Numbered from the stretch's first letter, positions 22,765 to 34,834 are shown. The stretch is 64,000 nucleotides of DNA from Cymbomonas tetramitiformis (GCA_001247695.2 LGRX02027051.1:19584-83583), one strand, 5' to 3'. The notes: generated from the sequence alone by a model not told the origin. Program-made: numbers and translations.

Positions 22765-23150
22765 TGAAAAAGACTGTTAATTACAGTTCTGACACTATCG
22801 CACAAGAGCAAGTTCCACAAATGTATATCTTTACAAGCAGAAGAATGCTGTATCTCATAAATTATCTCATAACACTGCTGTTTTCGCGGTCTAAGCGAGT
22901 CCTGGCTATTTTCGGAATCACTGTTACGAAGGCAAAACAAAAATGAGCGTCTGCCTCACCCTTCCACGCCGCCCTACTTATTCTCACTATCTCTGAACAA
23001 GTGTAACACCCGCTTATCTTTCCGTATCTCTTCACTGTCATAACTCCTCACGCGTACCGTACAGCGCGTGTCATATGTTCGTCACAGAGACTGCTACAGC
23101 AAGTGTCACAACCCGGCTGAGGTACACGATAAGCCGTGGTTTGTGACAGC

Positions 23151-23373
23151 TGTCGCGAACTTATGCACGAAGCGTCCACACAAAGCATAACTCTCTAGCC
23201 CTACTACTAAACAGTCTTACTTATTGTCAGCGCTTCTATAATACTAGCTCGGCTCTGCATATGTTGCCTTATATGACTGCACAGTTGACTTACTACTGTA
23301 ACTACACAAAATCTCAAAATTTTTGATATCTTCTTCCTCTTTTCACAACTTATGCAAGCTCTTTTTCTCAACA
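23151..23373 (-). repeat. LTR-like repeat, copy 2 (probable 3' LTR end of the gypsy element)
   Basis: On the minus strand it starts TGTTGAGAAA directly after the purine tract GATGGGGGA (23,374-23,382). The gypsy Pol stop is only about 27 bp further upstream, which is exactly where a 3' LTR should begin. Whether the LTR is this 223-bp unit or the whole 22,542-23,373 block cannot be decided, because no matching 5' LTR is visible near 35 kb. Confidence 0.75.
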
Positions 23374-23408
23374 TCCCCCATCTGTAGCTGCCACTGGTAG
23401 CACAGACA

Positions 23409-26400
23409 TTAAACAAGAGCTTGCTCAGCATCTTCTGTTGTAACACCGTCCATCGCGAACTTGCCCATGCTGAAGGTAAACATACCCACTCCAGAAGCTT
23501 CTCCTCCTCGTAGCATCCTGGCCCGTGTCAGAGGATTCCGAAATACCATGACCCACATACATCTTCTGCCAATAGGCCCATGTTCTAAGTGTCCAATCAC
23601 ATGTAAGCGTCCAGCGTGACACAACTTACGAAAGTATTGTGCCCTGCTCTCTGTCATATCTGTCATGTAGTGCGATGGCACATGAATACAAGCCACCACT
23701 CGGCTGGCCAGCACTGCAAATGGCAACGCAATATCTAACACTGCGAACCAGGGTGAGGTCACCACCGCGTCACACACCCCATACTTTTCCTTCCAGGCGC
23801 GATAATTGCCCGGTTGCAAGGCGTTAAGGGCTTCGTGCCATTTCAGCTGCTGCGGGTTCCAATCATTATTCATAACCTTCAGGTGAGGCCATTCCAGTGA
23901 CATAACCTTGCCAATGACACCTGTGCCAGCCCAGGGATCCCAGACCTGTGTGATCTTCTCCCAAGTCACCTCGTGCGCCAGACGTCTAACCTCCTGGGGA
24001 ACTGTCATCACCAGCTCTAAGCCCCAGTCCAGTTGACTGGCAATTTTCACCTGGGCTCTGCTCAACTGCGTAACATCCCCCCTCTTCTGTACTTCCTCTG
24101 GGCTCATGGCCTGCACCGTGGACGCCTTGCGAAGGCTTCTCGCGCGAGTGTACTGCTCTGCACACTTTCTGCTCAAGATGGTGCGATGGCCCTCATGCCA
24201 GAATCCTGGCATCACGTCTGTTATTACTCTGCTGAGCTCCTCCTGGTTTCCCCAGGCCACTCTGTCAGGGAGATCCCCCATGCTCCCTTCTTTCCTGAGC
24301 ATCTGTCGCGATGTGAGCGCCTGCCATGGGTCTTCACGCCCCGGCTTCACCGCACGATGTGGACCCACGTCTGCAGGCAACAATACCACATCTGAGCCCA
24401 ACTTCTCTCTCAGCTGCAGCTCCATGGCAGCCATCTTCTCTACGATCGACGTACTCACTTCGGCGGCAGCTGCCACCACGGTCCCACCCAAGCACTTGGG
24501 ACATTGCCAATCTCCTTCAGGTACTCCATCCAGCGCTGGATTCAGACACCACGTGTGATAGCCACGGTTACAGGTGTCACACAGCAACATGGCTGCCTCC
24601 CCATCTGTCCTCATGCACACCTCACACGCGAGATGCTTGCTGGGGATGGCTGCACTGCAGTCGTATTGATCTTTCACCTGCAGGTGACATGGTGCGATGT
24701 TCTGCACTGTGCTCTTCTCCCGCAACTTCGTGCTGTCCTCCAACACTACCACCCCATCTCTTTGCACCTTGACTATCTTTAGGATGGCTGGCTTAGTGGC
24801 CACCTCCATGCCAGAGCGCGGTTGTTGTCGTATGTACACGAAGTCGCCTGCCTTGAACTGATGCGGCTTCGGCTCGTAGCTGCCACTCCTCCTGTGCTCG
24901 TATCGCAAGGTGTCGCGGTGCTGGGCGATCTCCAGGTTGCACCCTGCATGTACCATAAGCTTCTTCACGATGGCTGCTCGCTGTAACAAGTCCTCAGCCA
25001 GTGTCTTCTCCTCCTGCTTCCCAAAGTCCAACTCGGGTCGGGCACGAAGATCCGGTGGCACAGTGGCTTCCTGAGCGAACAGCAAGGTGAATGGCGCCAC
25101 TCCAGTCGACTGCTGTTTAGCTGCGTTGTAACTGAGTACTAGTGACCAAAGCATCTCGTCCCACTCGAAGTCCAGGCCCTTGTCGAGGGCCATCTTCTTG
25201 AAGCAAAACTTGAGGGTGCGTACCACCCGTTCAGTCAAGCCATTGCTCTCTGGGGAACTCGGTGAAGTTACTCTCCGGTCAATAAGACACTGCTTGCACA
25301 GGGCGGCGAACTCGCCCTCAAACTCTGTGCCCCCGTCCACAAGGCATTCTGCTGGCGCCCCAAACACGGATAAAACGTGATTGCGAAACGCGCTGGCGAT
25401 GGTGGCGGCCTCCTTGTCAGGGATTGGAACGCACACGACGAACCGCGTGTAGTGCTCAATCATGACCAAGACGCGTTGGTTCCTAGCCTTCGTGATGCGC
25501 TTCGTGGGCCAAGCTAAATCCAGAGACCAGCGGTACATGAAGGACTTGATTTCCAGCGGCGTGAGCATCGCCTCCTCCCGTGCATAGTGCGTCTTCACCC
25601 TCTGGCAAGTCTGACACTGAGTGACCACCGCTCGCACATCCTGTTTCATGCCCACCCAATAATGGCGTTGCCACAACAAGTTCAGTGTTCGCCTGATGCC
25701 CCAATGGCCAGTCCTCTCATGGTGCTCACGCACCAGCTGAATCCTGTCACAGGGCTTGGGCACCAGCAGCTCCTTACCACTGACGGTAACCATGTACAAC
25801 TCGCCCATGAGCTCGTCCCAGCGGTGACGTGCTGCTCTCTTCCTCACTCTGTGGTACTCCTCCTTGGGCACCTCCACTCTTCCTCCGGTCTTGATCCACG
25901 CGAGGCATAGCTCGTCCTCGTGTATGTCGGGGTACTTCTCTCGAAGTGACTCCTGGTTGGTTACACTGGCTAGCATGGCAACCATTCTCGTAGTGTCGGG
26001 CAGCCTAGGCAGCCTCATCTCTTTCTCCTTCGCCACTGGTGCCCATTCTGGAGCTGAGCTTGTCTCTGCTGGCTTGCCCCCAGGTCTTGAAAAGGCCTGC
26101 CGATGGCGCGCCTCATAGCCCGCGAGCTTCATGGAGGCAAGCTTCCACTGTCTGCGACGTGGGACGGCGCCGGCGGTGCCGAGTCCCTGAGTACCTTTCT
26201 GCCCCTGACTGCACATGTGTTGCAGTCGTTCTTCCCAGTCCTGATGGCTAAGGCGTCGCGCGACTTGCTGAGTGTAGTCGTTGGAACTGGTGACCCACTC
26301 TGCTAGTTGTGCTCGCACCGGCTCAGTTGTGTCCTCGGAGGTGGTAGCCACCTTGGTGGACTTCACGATAGGGATGGCCGCTAGCGTGCCATGCTCCTCC

Positions 26401-29400
26401 TCCTCGCTCTCCTCGCTCTTCGGCAGTTTGGTCGTGCTGACCTCGGCAATCGCATACAATAGCTCCATTGCTCTCCGATCCATGGCGAGGCCAAGCACTC
26501 CGGCCAATTCTTCGTCCTTCATGCCGTGCGCCATGCGAAGCTCACTCGCGCTGTACCCCATGGCGACTGCCTTCTCGTCCAGGTTGACCTCTCTGGTCTC
26601 CCCCACTTCATCATCATCTTCTTTCCTCACCACGGTGCCTGCGCGAGGTGCGCGAAAGGCGCGAGAGTTTTGTGTCGCCAAGATGGTTGGCAATACTCTC
26701 ATAGGCTCCCCCACAACGTTAGCGGTGTAGTGAGGCTTCCTGTCTCCAGTGACAACCCTGCGTGGCTTCCAGCCTCGCTGCAAAATATCGCGCACGTATC
26801 TGTCTGGTGGTCTGTCCACCCCCTCCATTACCAGATTGAACTGCTGATTCTGAAACAGATTGCTCCAATATGCTCGTAGACGATGCGCGTATGATCCCGC
26901 GCGCGCCGCGTCGAAGGATACTGGCTGGCCCACCACGCTATTGATGATGGGAAACACGTCCTTCCTGATCTTCGAGTTCTCCCTGTGTGACAACGGAGAA
27001 ACGTTCTCTAGCACATATGATGGCGGTCGCTGAGGCTGCAGCTGCTGCAGCGTAGAGAGGACTCGCACTGCCTGGTAGAACAGTCTGCTGTGCCTGCCCT
27101 CCAAACCAGCCAGCTTGCCAGCTGGTGACAGGTCCTGGCATGGATATCCACACACCATGACCCATTGTTCTCCACTCAATGCCCCTGCATGTACAAGGTC
27201 AATGAGACTGGTGTCTTCGATGTTGCTGGGCAGCTGTCCCAAATGGGCTGCCTCGGCACGAAACAAGTCAGGATGACGGCGGCTGATCGCCATGCACCTG
27301 GCCCTGGCTACCGCCTGGCTGGACTTCGAGATGTCCTGGTAGAGGTACTTGTTGACCTTAACTCCACAGCGCAAGAGCATCTCTAGTCCAGCACACAAGC
27401 CCCCACACGGCTCATAGCAGACCACGCCTTCTTCTCTGGCCTCCCGAAAGAAGCTCTTGTCAATCACTCTCGTGTCGATCTTCTTTGGCACTTTGAGCTT
27501 GCCACCCTCCATGGTCTCGTCGCCGTATATCGCTGGGGAGCCTCCAGAATGCATACCCCTGATTGGCCGGACCTGGCTGAGGGCATCCCAGGCGACTCGT
27601 GTCAACCTGCCCGAGCACCTGGCCACCTCCGGGTGGTCAGTGTCAAACATGACCCCCTTGTTGCACTCCAACTCTTCTTGGTAGTGCACGTCAAACAGTC
27701 GATGGACTGCGCTGGTCCCCAGCTGCTCCCTGACCATGTTCTCGCAGTAGTTGGCCACCTGTGCCTCTGGGCTCACTTCTAGACCAAGTGGTGGCTCCCT
27801 GGTCACTTCCAAGCAGATGATATCTGTGAAGCAACGCGTTAGCCTCTCGGCATGCCCCGCTTCCCTGGCTTGGTCCCCTTCACGGTCCAAGCGGGCACCG
27901 GTCTCGTCTGCGGTGCTGGGCAGCGGGTACCTGGATGGCACATCCGCGTTCTCATTCTTCGGACCTGGTCGGTACTGGACCGTGAACTCAAACTCCTGGA
28001 GGCTGATGGCCCAGCGTAGGTGTTGACCCTGCAGGTCCCCCTTCTCCATGAGTGTTGTGAGCGGCGAATGGTCGGTAATCAGCGTGAAGTGGATCCCGTG
28101 CAGGTACTGTCGTAACGTGCGGATTGCCCACACCACTGCCAGCATCTCACCCTGGAAGCTCGCGTACTGTCTCTCGGTCTTCGACAACGAGCGACTGATC
28201 ACCACGCAGATGTGCTCTACGCCGTTCTCGTCCTTCTGACCCAGCACTGCGCCAATGCCATGGTTACTCCAGTCCGTGTAGAGGAAAATGGGCCTACTAT
28301 AATCGATGGGCTTCAAACATCTCCCCGAACATAGGGCGTCCTTCAATGCCTGCAATGCCTGGTCCTGCTCCTTCCCCCAAGCTTCCTTGACGTCCAACAC
28401 CTCCTTTCTGAGCAAGTCGTTCAGTGGTCGTGCCATCTCTGAGGAGTAGTTGGGTCCCATGGGCTCCCCCACCAAACCTTTGTAGTAGTAGTTCATGAGT
28501 CCAAGGATGGAGCGTACTCCAGTCTTGTCCTCGGGCTTGGGCAACTCTTGGATGGCTTTGCACTTGATGTCCTGCGCACCAATAGTGTTGTAGCCGATGC
28601 GGTAGCCCAAGAAGTCCACAGTGGCTGACCCGAAGGTCGACTTGCCCGAATGCAGGCGTGTCCCTGCATCCCCCCAGGTGCGAAGCACGGCTTCCACATC
28701 CTTGATGTGCTGCTCAGCGGTGTCTGAGTATATGCACACGTCATCGACGTACGCCACCGTGCAATGTTGCAGGTGACGCAACTCGTAGTCCATGATTCTG
28801 ATGAAGGCTGCGGTCGCTCCAGCTGCTCCAAACGGCATGGATGTGTAACGATAAAGCTGGTTGCCCCACCAGAACGCTGTCTTGTCCCTGTCCTCCTCAG
28901 TAGTCATGGGAATCTGGTGGAACGCCTTGGTCGCGTCCAGGGTAGTCTTGCACTTGGCCTTGGCCACGCGCTGGTAGAGCTCTTCTGGACGATGTGGTAG
29001 CGTGTTATCCTTCAGCGACAACCGGTTCGTATTCCGGAGGTCGACGCAGAATCTCGTCGAAGTCCACTGTCCAGTGTCGTGATCCTTCTTCCCCGCGACC
29101 ACCACGTTGCTGGCGTGTCTGCAGTGCTGTGAAGCCGGCTCGATGAAGCCATATTCCAGCAGCTCCTTGCAGTGCAGGTCGATGATCTCCTGCTCCCCTG
29201 GGCTGTATTTCCTCGGTCGCTGGTCGGTTACCTTAGTCTCGTCCTTGAACGGGATGGCGAAGGTCGCATGTGCCGCACCTCCATGGTAGCCTTTGATGTC
29301 CTGCGGCTTGTTGGCGAAGCAATAGCTGCATCTCCTCACCACGTTGCGCATCTCCTCCCAGTTCTCCTCAGTGAACTCGGGATGTCCTCCAAAGGTGGCA

Positions 29401-30611
29401 TTGAGCTCGGTATCCAGCCACGCGGCCTCGTCCTTGGTGACCCTGGTTGTGCCCCCTGGCTGTAACGTGTCCAGCACCGTGTGCGGAAGCACCTCGTCTC
29501 GCTCTGCCACCATAGCCTCCCATCCAGTGTCCCATTGGCGCGAAGACCTCTGGTCCTCCCAGGCGGTCCTGAAAGATCTGGTTAGCGAGCTCGAGCACGA
29601 TCCCACCGCCAGCACGCCCTGAAACTCCCCAGGGGCCACAGCGGCCACCCAAGCAGCCACCACGAGTAACAGCAAAAGTTTCAAAATTCTGCTGGTCCCC
29701 ACTGGTTTGACCGGAGGGTGAAGGGTCAGTATGCAAGTCAGCATCCTCCACCCCCCTTGCATACGGCCCAGGCCTCCTCCCGCAGACACGTAGACCACCA
29801 GCGCCAAGACTGACGCCACATAGACGCAGTGCGCCACCTGGTAGCAAGCGGCTGTGAACCGCAGGCGTTGCAGCCGGGCGGCAAAACGCGGCTTCTGCAT
29901 GCGCCGAGGGACAGCTGCCAGCGTGGCCGGACCCGCTGCCGAGACTCGCTGGGCGATCGCCAGCGCACGGCCCATTCGAGCCCCAAGCGCAGGGAACGCG
30001 CCTCTATCGCAAACCAAGCAGGAGCCTGGCAGCCCATGGTTCATAACGTGGGCGCCAACTACCAAGATGCACCCCAGAGTACCGATCATGTGCGTGAAGT
30101 GCATGGCGAGCATGGCGAGCCCAAACCGTAGCAATGGCACGTACCACAGCCCGCGCTGGACATGGTGGAGCCCGGTTACCTTAAAGGCCCCCACGACCAG
30201 CAGCAGCAGGTGCCTAGCCAGCTCCAACAGCACATGCAGATGCGCCCGATGATGCGCCCATGGCTCGAGCGGCGCGGTATGTATGGCCCACAATGTGCGC
30301 GCCATGGCTCTGCGGGGCACCCCAGTGCGGCATGCCCAGACGGCGACGACCTCACCAAGGCACCTGGATATCTCCATGGCCATCCACACTACCATTACTG
30401 CAAAGTGAGGCAGCTGCGGCCATTGCAAGCGCACGAACACCCCCACGAGCAGGAAGCACACCTGAGTGCGCTTCGCCCACCGTCCATCGGCGGGCTGTGT
30501 GCCCGGCTGTGCGCCGGTGCTGCTTCTCAGTGGCGGGCGCGCCGGGCTGCAGCCGGCCCGGTGCCCCCTTGAAAAGGCCCCAGTGCGCTCTCCCTGCTTC
30601 TCTCCTCCCAA
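23409..30611 (-). CDS. gypsy Pol: membrane segments, RT, RNase H, DNMT3-like MTase, integrase, PHD finger, second MTase-like domain
   Basis: 2,400 residues. Residues 1-340 are rich in hydrophobic segments (for example near 52-75, 130-150 and 315-330). RT covers about 440-680 with FCVDLRN and YVDD (about 620). RNase H is at about 765-870 ([20 protein letters not shown]). A cytosine-C5 methyltransferase follows at about 1060-1260: [13 protein letters not shown] (motif I), GYPCQDLSP (catalytic Cys, about 1154), ENV (about 1201) and [11 protein letters not shown], most like DNMT3. Integrase has an HHCC finger (about 1630-1670) and DDE residues in SLDLAWP, VDGGTEF and [11 protein letters not shown]4HC3 PHD finger sits near 1990-2040. 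The C-terminus has DPWAGTG (about 2225) and TSPWF (about 2286), resembling an amino-methyltransferase fold. Each domain retains its key residues. Confidence 0.9.
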   Translation of the reverse strand: MGGEKQGERTGAFSRGHRAGCSPARPPLRSSTGAQPGTQPADGRWAKRTQVCFLLVGVFVRLQWPQLPHFAVMVVWMAMEISRCLGEVVAVWACRTGVPRRAMARTLWAIHTAPLEPWAHHRAHLHVLLELARHLLLLVVGAFKVTGLHHVQRGLWYVPLLRFGLAMLAMHFTHMIGTLGCILVVGAHVMNHGLPGSCLVCDRGAFPALGARMGRALAIAQRVSAAGPATLAAVPRRMQKPRFAARLQRLRFTAACYQVAHCVYVASVLALVVYVSAGGGLGRMQGGWRMLTCILTLHPPVKPVGTSRILKLLLLLVVAAWVAAVAPGEFQGVLAVGSCSSSLTRSFRTAWEDQRSSRQWDTGWEAMVAERDEVLPHTVLDTLQPGGTTRVTKDEAAWLDTELNATFGGHPEFTEENWEEMRNVVRRCSYCFANKPQDIKGYHGGAAHATFAIPFKDETKVTDQRPRKYSPGEQEIIDLHCKELLEYGFIEPASQHCRHASNVVVAGKKDHDTGQWTSTRFCVDLRNTNRLSLKDNTLPHRPEELYQRVAKAKCKTTLDATKAFHQIPMTTEEDRDKTAFWWGNQLYRYTSMPFGAAGATAAFIRIMDYELRHLQHCTVAYVDDVCIYSDTAEQHIKDVEAVLRTWGDAGTRLHSGKSTFGSATVDFLGYRIGYNTIGAQDIKCKAIQELPKPEDKTGVRSILGLMNYYYKGLVGEPMGPNYSSEMARPLNDLLRKEVLDVKEAWGKEQDQALQALKDALCSGRCLKPIDYSRPIFLYTDWSNHGIGAVLGQKDENGVEHICVVISRSLSKTERQYASFQGEMLAVVWAIRTLRQYLHGIHFTLITDHSPLTTLMEKGDLQGQHLRWAISLQEFEFTVQYRPGPKNENADVPSRYPLPSTADETGARLDREGDQAREAGHAERLTRCFTDIICLEVTREPPLGLEVSPEAQVANYCENMVREQLGTSAVHRLFDVHYQEELECNKGVMFDTDHPEVARCSGRLTRVAWDALSQVRPIRGMHSGGSPAIYGDETMEGGKLKVPKKIDTRVIDKSFFREAREEGVVCYEPCGGLCAGLEMLLRCGVKVNKYLYQDISKSSQAVARARCMAISRRHPDLFRAEAAHLGQLPSNIEDTSLIDLVHAGALSGEQWVMVCGYPCQDLSPAGKLAGLEGRHSRLFYQAVRVLSTLQQLQPQRPPSYVLENVSPLSHRENSKIRKDVFPIINSVVGQPVSFDAARAGSYAHRLRAYWSNLFQNQQFNLVMEGVDRPPDRYVRDILQRGWKPRRVVTGDRKPHYTANVVGEPMRVLPTILATQNSRAFRAPRAGTVVRKEDDDEVGETREVNLDEKAVAMGYSASELRMAHGMKDEELAGVLGLAMDRRAMELLYAIAEVSTTKLPKSEESEEEEHGTLAAIPIVKSTKVATTSEDTTEPVRAQLAEWVTSSNDYTQQVARRLSHQDWEERLQHMCSQGQKGTQGLGTAGAVPRRRQWKLASMKLAGYEARHRQAFSRPGGKPAETSSAPEWAPVAKEKEMRLPRLPDTTRMVAMLASVTNQESLREKYPDIHEDELCLAWIKTGGRVEVPKEEYHRVRKRAARHRWDELMGELYMVTVSGKELLVPKPCDRIQLVREHHERTGHWGIRRTLNLLWQRHYWVGMKQDVRAVVTQCQTCQRVKTHYAREEAMLTPLEIKSFMYRWSLDLAWPTKRITKARNQRVLVMIEHYTRFVVCVPIPDKEAATIASAFRNHVLSVFGAPAECLVDGGTEFEGEFAALCKQCLIDRRVTSPSSPESNGLTERVVRTLKFCFKKMALDKGLDFEWDEMLWSLVLSYNAAKQQSTGVAPFTLLFAQEATVPPDLRARPELDFGKQEEKTLAEDLLQRAAIVKKLMVHAGCNLEIAQHRDTLRYEHRRSGSYEPKPHQFKAGDFVYIRQQPRSGMEVATKPAILKIVKVQRDGVVVLEDSTKLREKSTVQNIAPCHLQVKDQYDCSAAIPSKHLACEVCMRTDGEAAMLLCDTCNRGYHTWCLNPALDGVPEGDWQCPKCLGGTVVAAAAEVSTSIVEKMAAMELQLREKLGSDVVLLPADVGPHRAVKPGREDPWQALTSRQMLRKEGSMGDLPDRVAWGNQEELSRVITDVMPGFWHEGHRTILSRKCAEQYTRARSLRKASTVQAMSPEEVQKRGDVTQLSRAQVKIASQLDWGLELVMTVPQEVRRLAHEVTWEKITQVWDPWAGTGVIGKVMSLEWPHLKVMNNDWNPQQLKWHEALNALQPGNYRAWKEKYGVCDAVVTSPWFAVLDIALPFAVLASRVVACIHVPSHYMTDMTESRAQYFRKLCHAGRLHVIGHLEHGPIGRRCMWVMVFRNPLTRARMLRGGEASGVGMFTFSMGKFAMDGVTTEDAEQALV

Positions 30612-31615
30612 CGTTCCTCATAACTTAGGCGCTCATAGGAAGAACGCGGCGCGCTGCTGCCTGCATGTCGACTGCGAGCTGCGCCATGATGCTGGGCCTC
30701 CCTCCTGGGGCTCGGAGATCTCCTCCTGCGCTGGCCAGCCCGTGGCGAGCGCTGCTGCACGGGCCTCACGGTCAGACTCTGCGGGCTCGTCGCAAGATGG
30801 CCTTCTCGTCGGTTGTCGGTGTGCGCAACGCGGCCACTGGATCGCTCCGGGCTGCCGGGCGCTGTGGAGCCCCGGGTCGGCGATGGCACGAGCGAAGTGG
30901 CCTCCTGCTCCGGTGCAGCCGGAGGCATAGCTTCAGTCCGCTGCGTGCAGACTGAATGCGTTGGGGACCTTAGAATGTCGTGGACCGACTGGTGCTCGGA
31001 CCGCTGTGCCATGTTGCACTCTAAGCCCCTGGACCGTGTCCCGCTGAGAGCTTGGCCAGAGCAGTGTTCCCGCGTAGGTGCAGCTCGTGCACCACCACGA
31101 CCATCAAGCCCAGGGCAGTCTGACCCAAGCGTGCTCATCCTTGCAGTCGCGCGAGCAGTGCGAGGTCGCTCTTCATACTCTCTGATGATCTCCTCTGATG
31201 ATCTGATGATCTCCTGGCGCGCCCTCATCGACTCTGTGAGAGCCGCCATGGTGACGTTGTTCGCTGCGACCTCGGCGCGCCCTCGCGCCAAATCAGCAGC
31301 CAATCCAACAAATCTCTCACTGATGACCTCCACGTCCTCATCAGAACTCTCCGTCTGCGGCGACGGCGTTCTTGTGCGACACGTGTGGGTGCCCGCACCC
31401 GCAGCAGCTGCGAGGTCGGGCGAGTGTCTCGAGACGCTGCCATCTTCCTCCTCACTTCCTGCATGGGAATCATCATCCCCCACGATTGGGTCCAAGCACC
31501 GCATGAAGTCGTTGCGCAGGTGCTCGTGTACCTCTGCTCGATGTGCTTCAGCCAGCAACGTAAGGCCTACCAGGGATGTGAACGCTGACAATGGCTCCCG
31601 ATGCATCACGGCCAC
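30527..31615 (-). CDS. Extra ORF of the gypsy element, disordered Ser/Arg-rich protein
   Basis: 362 residues between protease and Pol; it overlaps protease by 10 bp and Pol by 85 bp. I do not recognise the family. The N-terminal third contains acidic patches ([15 protein letters not shown]). A helical, coiled-coil-like stretch sits near residues 100-150 ([26 protein letters not shown]). The C-terminal half is low complexity, rich in Arg, Ser and Pro, with SR-type runs ([11 protein letters not shown]). It is conserved as an open frame in a tightly overlapping operon-like layout, so it is probably expressed. Confidence 0.65.
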   Translation of the reverse strand: MAVMHREPLSAFTSLVGLTLLAEAHRAEVHEHLRNDFMRCLDPIVGDDDSHAGSEEEDGSVSRHSPDLAAAAGAGTHTCRTRTPSPQTESSDEDVEVISERFVGLAADLARGRAEVAANNVTMAALTESMRARQEIIRSSEEIIREYEERPRTARATARMSTLGSDCPGLDGRGGARAAPTREHCSGQALSGTRSRGLECNMAQRSEHQSVHDILRSPTHSVCTQRTEAMPPAAPEQEATSLVPSPTRGSTAPGSPERSSGRVAHTDNRREGHLATSPQSLTVRPVQQRSPRAGQRRRRSPSPRREAQHHGAARSRHAGSSAPRSSYERLSYEERWEERSRESALGPFQGGTGPAAARRARH

Positions 31616-32826
31616 CTTGTTCCAGGTCTCCCAGCTGCAGCAATCGAACTTACGTGTTCACGTGGAGGTGGAGCGCAGCCTTCAAAGGCGGGGGCAAGAG
31701 TGCGCGCTAGCGTCGCACCGTCGTCGAAGATCTCAGTCGCCAGGCACACCCTGGGGTCTTCGTTCCGCTTGCTCCTCGCATCAACGGGCGGCGTCAGCTC
31801 GATCAACGGCAGCGTGACCTTCTCCCTCATGCCCAGTGACACCGCGGCCTCAGAGGTGGCGATGCCTCGGTAGGGGTCGATGGTCAGCTTGAGTGCGTTC
31901 TTCAGGGGTCCCGTGCCCACCAAGAAATCCCACGTGGTGTCGTTGGTGTATGTGACAAAGGCATGGAGCCGATGCAGAGTCATGTATGGTGTGCCCGCGG
32001 CGAGGACCACATCCACGTAGCAGTACTTGGTGAATTCTGCAGGGCTGCCGTCACATCTGGCCACTCTGGCCCCCGTCTCCGCATCGAAGATGGTCAAGCC
32101 AAGCCTGTTGACTGTTCTGATGGGGATGATGTTGCAATTGGCTCCAGTGTCCAGAAGTAGCGCTTTGTACAACACGAGCAGACCCCCAGAGGCCACCAGA
32201 GCCATCCCTTGTGACAAAGACTCGTTCAGAAGCTTGCATACAGGCTGGACCTGCGCCATGGCGGTGAGCTGCTCTTCCGTAAGGCCACTGAGCATCTTCT
32301 TCTTCAACAGCTCGTATGCTTTGGCCTCCATGGTCCCTGCGTGTAGCTCGCCCCTCTCGCTGAAGTCCTTCACCCCGAAGCTTTCCTGGACAGTGGCCGC
32401 TGCAGCAGTTACGCGCACCGTGGTTCTCCCCTTCCTGGGCTGCTCCACCGTGTCCTCCGGCATCTCGTCCAGAGGAATCTCCTCCTCGTCGCTGTCGTCG
32501 CCAGACTCCATGCCTGGGCAATCGTCATCCTCGTCGCTGTCGTCATCATTGTCTCTGCCGATGCCCTGACAGTCTGCTGCTAAGGCTGCTGGCATGGGGA
32601 GCTGATCGGTCTCAGCTAGCTCCACCAGGGTTTCCACACCCCTGGGAGCTGTTATCCGACCCTCTGCCACGAGTCCAGCAGCTAGTTTACGGAAAGCCGC
32701 TCCTAGACTCTTGATCACAGAAGCCATGAGCTGTACCTTCCTCTGCATCTCGTCCGCCGCAGGCGCCATGGGCACCTGTGCGTCGGCCTCGTACTCTTCA
32801 GGTGTCTTCACTGGGAAGCCCCTCAT
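31606..32826 (-). CDS. gypsy aspartic protease ORF
   Basis: 406 residues. The retropepsin active site is visible as LLLDTGANCNIIP near residue 225, followed by the VDVVLAAGT and WDFLVGTG strands expected of the fold. The protein would cleave Gag and Pol. Its N-terminal half is acidic and unassigned (VEQPRKGRTTVRV preceded by DDDSDEDDD). It overlaps the Gag end by 29 bp in a different frame and the next ORF by 10 bp, so translation coupling or frameshifting is likely. Confidence 0.85.
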   Translation of the reverse strand: MRGFPVKTPEEYEADAQVPMAPAADEMQRKVQLMASVIKSLGAAFRKLAAGLVAEGRITAPRGVETLVELAETDQLPMPAALAADCQGIGRDNDDDSDEDDDCPGMESGDDSDEEEIPLDEMPEDTVEQPRKGRTTVRVTAAAATVQESFGVKDFSERGELHAGTMEAKAYELLKKKMLSGLTEEQLTAMAQVQPVCKLLNESLSQGMALVASGGLLVLYKALLLDTGANCNIIPIRTVNRLGLTIFDAETGARVARCDGSPAEFTKYCYVDVVLAAGTPYMTLHRLHAFVTYTNDTTWDFLVGTGPLKNALKLTIDPYRGIATSEAAVSLGMREKVTLPLIELTPPVDARSKRNEDPRVCLATEIFDDGATLARTLAPAFEGCAPPPREHVSSIAAAGRPGTRWP

Positions 32827-34834
32827 GCGTTGAGTCTTGAGTGCTGCCCAGGGCTACCGCTGGGGCTGCTGTGAGCTCGGACTCTGCACTCTTGCACAGT
32901 GTCTCGGGGAGTGCCCCCAAACCCAAGGTGTCGAGTGCGCTCGAGAGTGCCTCTTCACCCATCTCCTCGGCCATTGCTGAGAGTAAGTCGGTTGGAGAGC
33001 CAGATGGCGCTCCTGCTCCTGCGCTGCCACGGTGGTACACATGTGTGTCGGCGATGTACGTCTCCCTCTCCGCGACGCGCGCTGCGACTGGCTCCTCGTC
33101 GGAGCCCTCGTCCTCGGACAGTACCTGCGATTTCACACTGCCCGCACGGCTGGCAGTCTTCCGGGCAGCCACCATGCCCTGGTACTCAGCCTTCAACGCT
33201 TCAGGGTTGCCAGTGGCGCCCTTCTGCTTGTCCTCTGGTGTCTGCTTGGCTCGGTACTTGTCTTTCTCGTCGTTAGGCAGCTGCTGCCAGTCCGTCACCA
33301 GGATGCCCCAGTCGGAGCTCTTGAAGCGGTTCTTCAAGTTGTACATGCGCAGGGCGGCATTCTCCGCGTCCCACCACTTGCTGGAACCAAGTCTGCTCTC
33401 GTGGAACCCGGCAGGCATCTTGACGTGTTTGTAGCCGCTCCTGCACTGCTCAGGATCGGACTCATGCCAGCCCCCTCCAAAGCAGCGTAAGCACTTGGGC
33501 TTGTCGTTCGTACGAGTGCCCTCCGCTGGCGGCGGCGTCTTGTTGTAGGAGGTCTTCTTGGTTCTTTCGGCAACGTTCACCTCCTTCTTCATCTTCTTGG
33601 AAGGCGGTGTCTCCGCCTTCTTGCTGCTCTCTAGCTCGCCTGGCTGCCCTTCCCCAGCGGACTCAATCTTCTTGATCGAGTTCTTTATCGCCTTGAGGTC
33701 GAGGCCATGTTGACGAGCCTCCCAGGTAGAGTACTGGCAGCCACACCGCCTGGTAATCTCCTGAAGGAAGGTGAGGATCCAAGACTCCGCGTCGCCCTTG
33801 AGCTTGTCCTGAACCTCGATGATGGACTCCAGGTCCTTCCAGGTCACCCGATTGGGTGGCGGGAACTGTGCCCTCAGCTGCTCCTTCACCCGTGTCTGGA
33901 AGACCTTGATGCGCAGGTTTTCTACGCAGTCCTCGATGAAGGTGCGCAGCTCCTCGTCGCTCAGCACCTTCCCAGTGTTGAGCTGCATCTCCCTGCGTTG
34001 ACACATCTTCATGTATGTTAGCCCATCCTGCCCCACCTCCTGCGGCTTCTGTGTCAACAGATCCACTTTCTCTTGCGTTCCCTTCATCATAAACTTCTTG
34101 TCAAGGGCAGCGATAAAACCCCTGAGCGCGTAGAAGTACTGCGTGTCACGGGTGCCATCATGTCCCGTCAAGCCTTTCAGCGAAGTTCCATCAGTCAGAT
34201 AGTCGTTGGAAACCTCCCCTTGGGCGTCTTGGTTCGTCACTGGCCTCGCTATCACCCACGTGGTACCAGCATTCATTTCGTTAAAGGGGGGCCTAGCACA
34301 CGGGATGGTACCCTCGAGTGGGCCATGTTCACTAGTGTCTTTGAGGACTCGGTCCATGTTGGAGGCCACTACACCCCCTTTCTCATAATTCTCACGCCAC
34401 CAGCTGAGAGTTTGCGAATTCTCGCCAGCCAGACATGCAGGGATGATATCCCACAGATACTCAAAGTCAGGAGGTGTCTCTCTCAGGGTCTTGATCTGCG
34501 CATCGGTGAGCGTGCCAGCCGCGGACCTGAGCCTCCTTCTGACGTTGGCGTTGTGCTGCCGCACAAAATTCTCGCACATGTCGGCGAACTCCCTCAGAAA
34601 CTTGGGACGGTCTTCCTCCTTGGTGCCCGTGTAGATGGGCAGCGTACCAAGGTTGATGCGCGCGGAGTCAGTGTACTCCATTTCCTCCTCGAATATCACC
34701 AACGGCTCTTGGGCTTGGACCTGAGGTTGCACTGGTGCTTGGGCTTGGACCTGAGGTTGCACTGGTGCTTGGACCTCAGGCTGGCCTCTGGCAGCCCCTT
34801 CTTCTTCTTCCAGCTCTGTGAAGTGCTGGCTCAC
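32798..34834 (-). CDS. gypsy Gag
   Basis: 678 residues. The N-terminus has a duplicated PQVQAQAPVQ-type repeat. The capsid-like middle (residues about 55-380) has LPIYTGTKEEDRPKFLREF, matched by the broken Gag at 35,484-36,380. A zinc-knuckle-like C..C...H...C motif (CLRCFGGGWHESDPEQC) lies near residue 447, followed by a second charged domain. It is first in the chain of overlapping ORFs and so is the likely major translation product. Confidence 0.85.
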   Translation of the reverse strand: MSQHFTELEEEEGAARGQPEVQAPVQPQVQAQAPVQPQVQAQEPLVIFEEEMEYTDSARINLGTLPIYTGTKEEDRPKFLREFADMCENFVRQHNANVRRRLRSAAGTLTDAQIKTLRETPPDFEYLWDIIPACLAGENSQTLSWWRENYEKGGVVASNMDRVLKDTSEHGPLEGTIPCARPPFNEMNAGTTWVIARPVTNQDAQGEVSNDYLTDGTSLKGLTGHDGTRDTQYFYALRGFIAALDKKFMMKGTQEKVDLLTQKPQEVGQDGLTYMKMCQRREMQLNTGKVLSDEELRTFIEDCVENLRIKVFQTRVKEQLRAQFPPPNRVTWKDLESIIEVQDKLKGDAESWILTFLQEITRRCGCQYSTWEARQHGLDLKAIKNSIKKIESAGEGQPGELESSKKAETPPSKKMKKEVNVAERTKKTSYNKTPPPAEGTRTNDKPKCLRCFGGGWHESDPEQCRSGYKHVKMPAGFHESRLGSSKWWDAENAALRMYNLKNRFKSSDWGILVTDWQQLPNDEKDKYRAKQTPEDKQKGATGNPEALKAEYQGMVAARKTASRAGSVKSQVLSEDEGSDEEPVAARVAERETYIADTHVYHRGSAGAGAPSGSPTDLLSAMAEEMGEEALSSALDTLGLGALPETLCKSAESELTAAPAVALGSTQDSTHEGLPSEDT

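Noticed and set aside
24033..30628. Numerous plus-strand ORFs of 60-150 codons opposite the gypsy Pol
   Set aside because: They are complements of a long GC-rich coding frame with intact domains on the minus strand.
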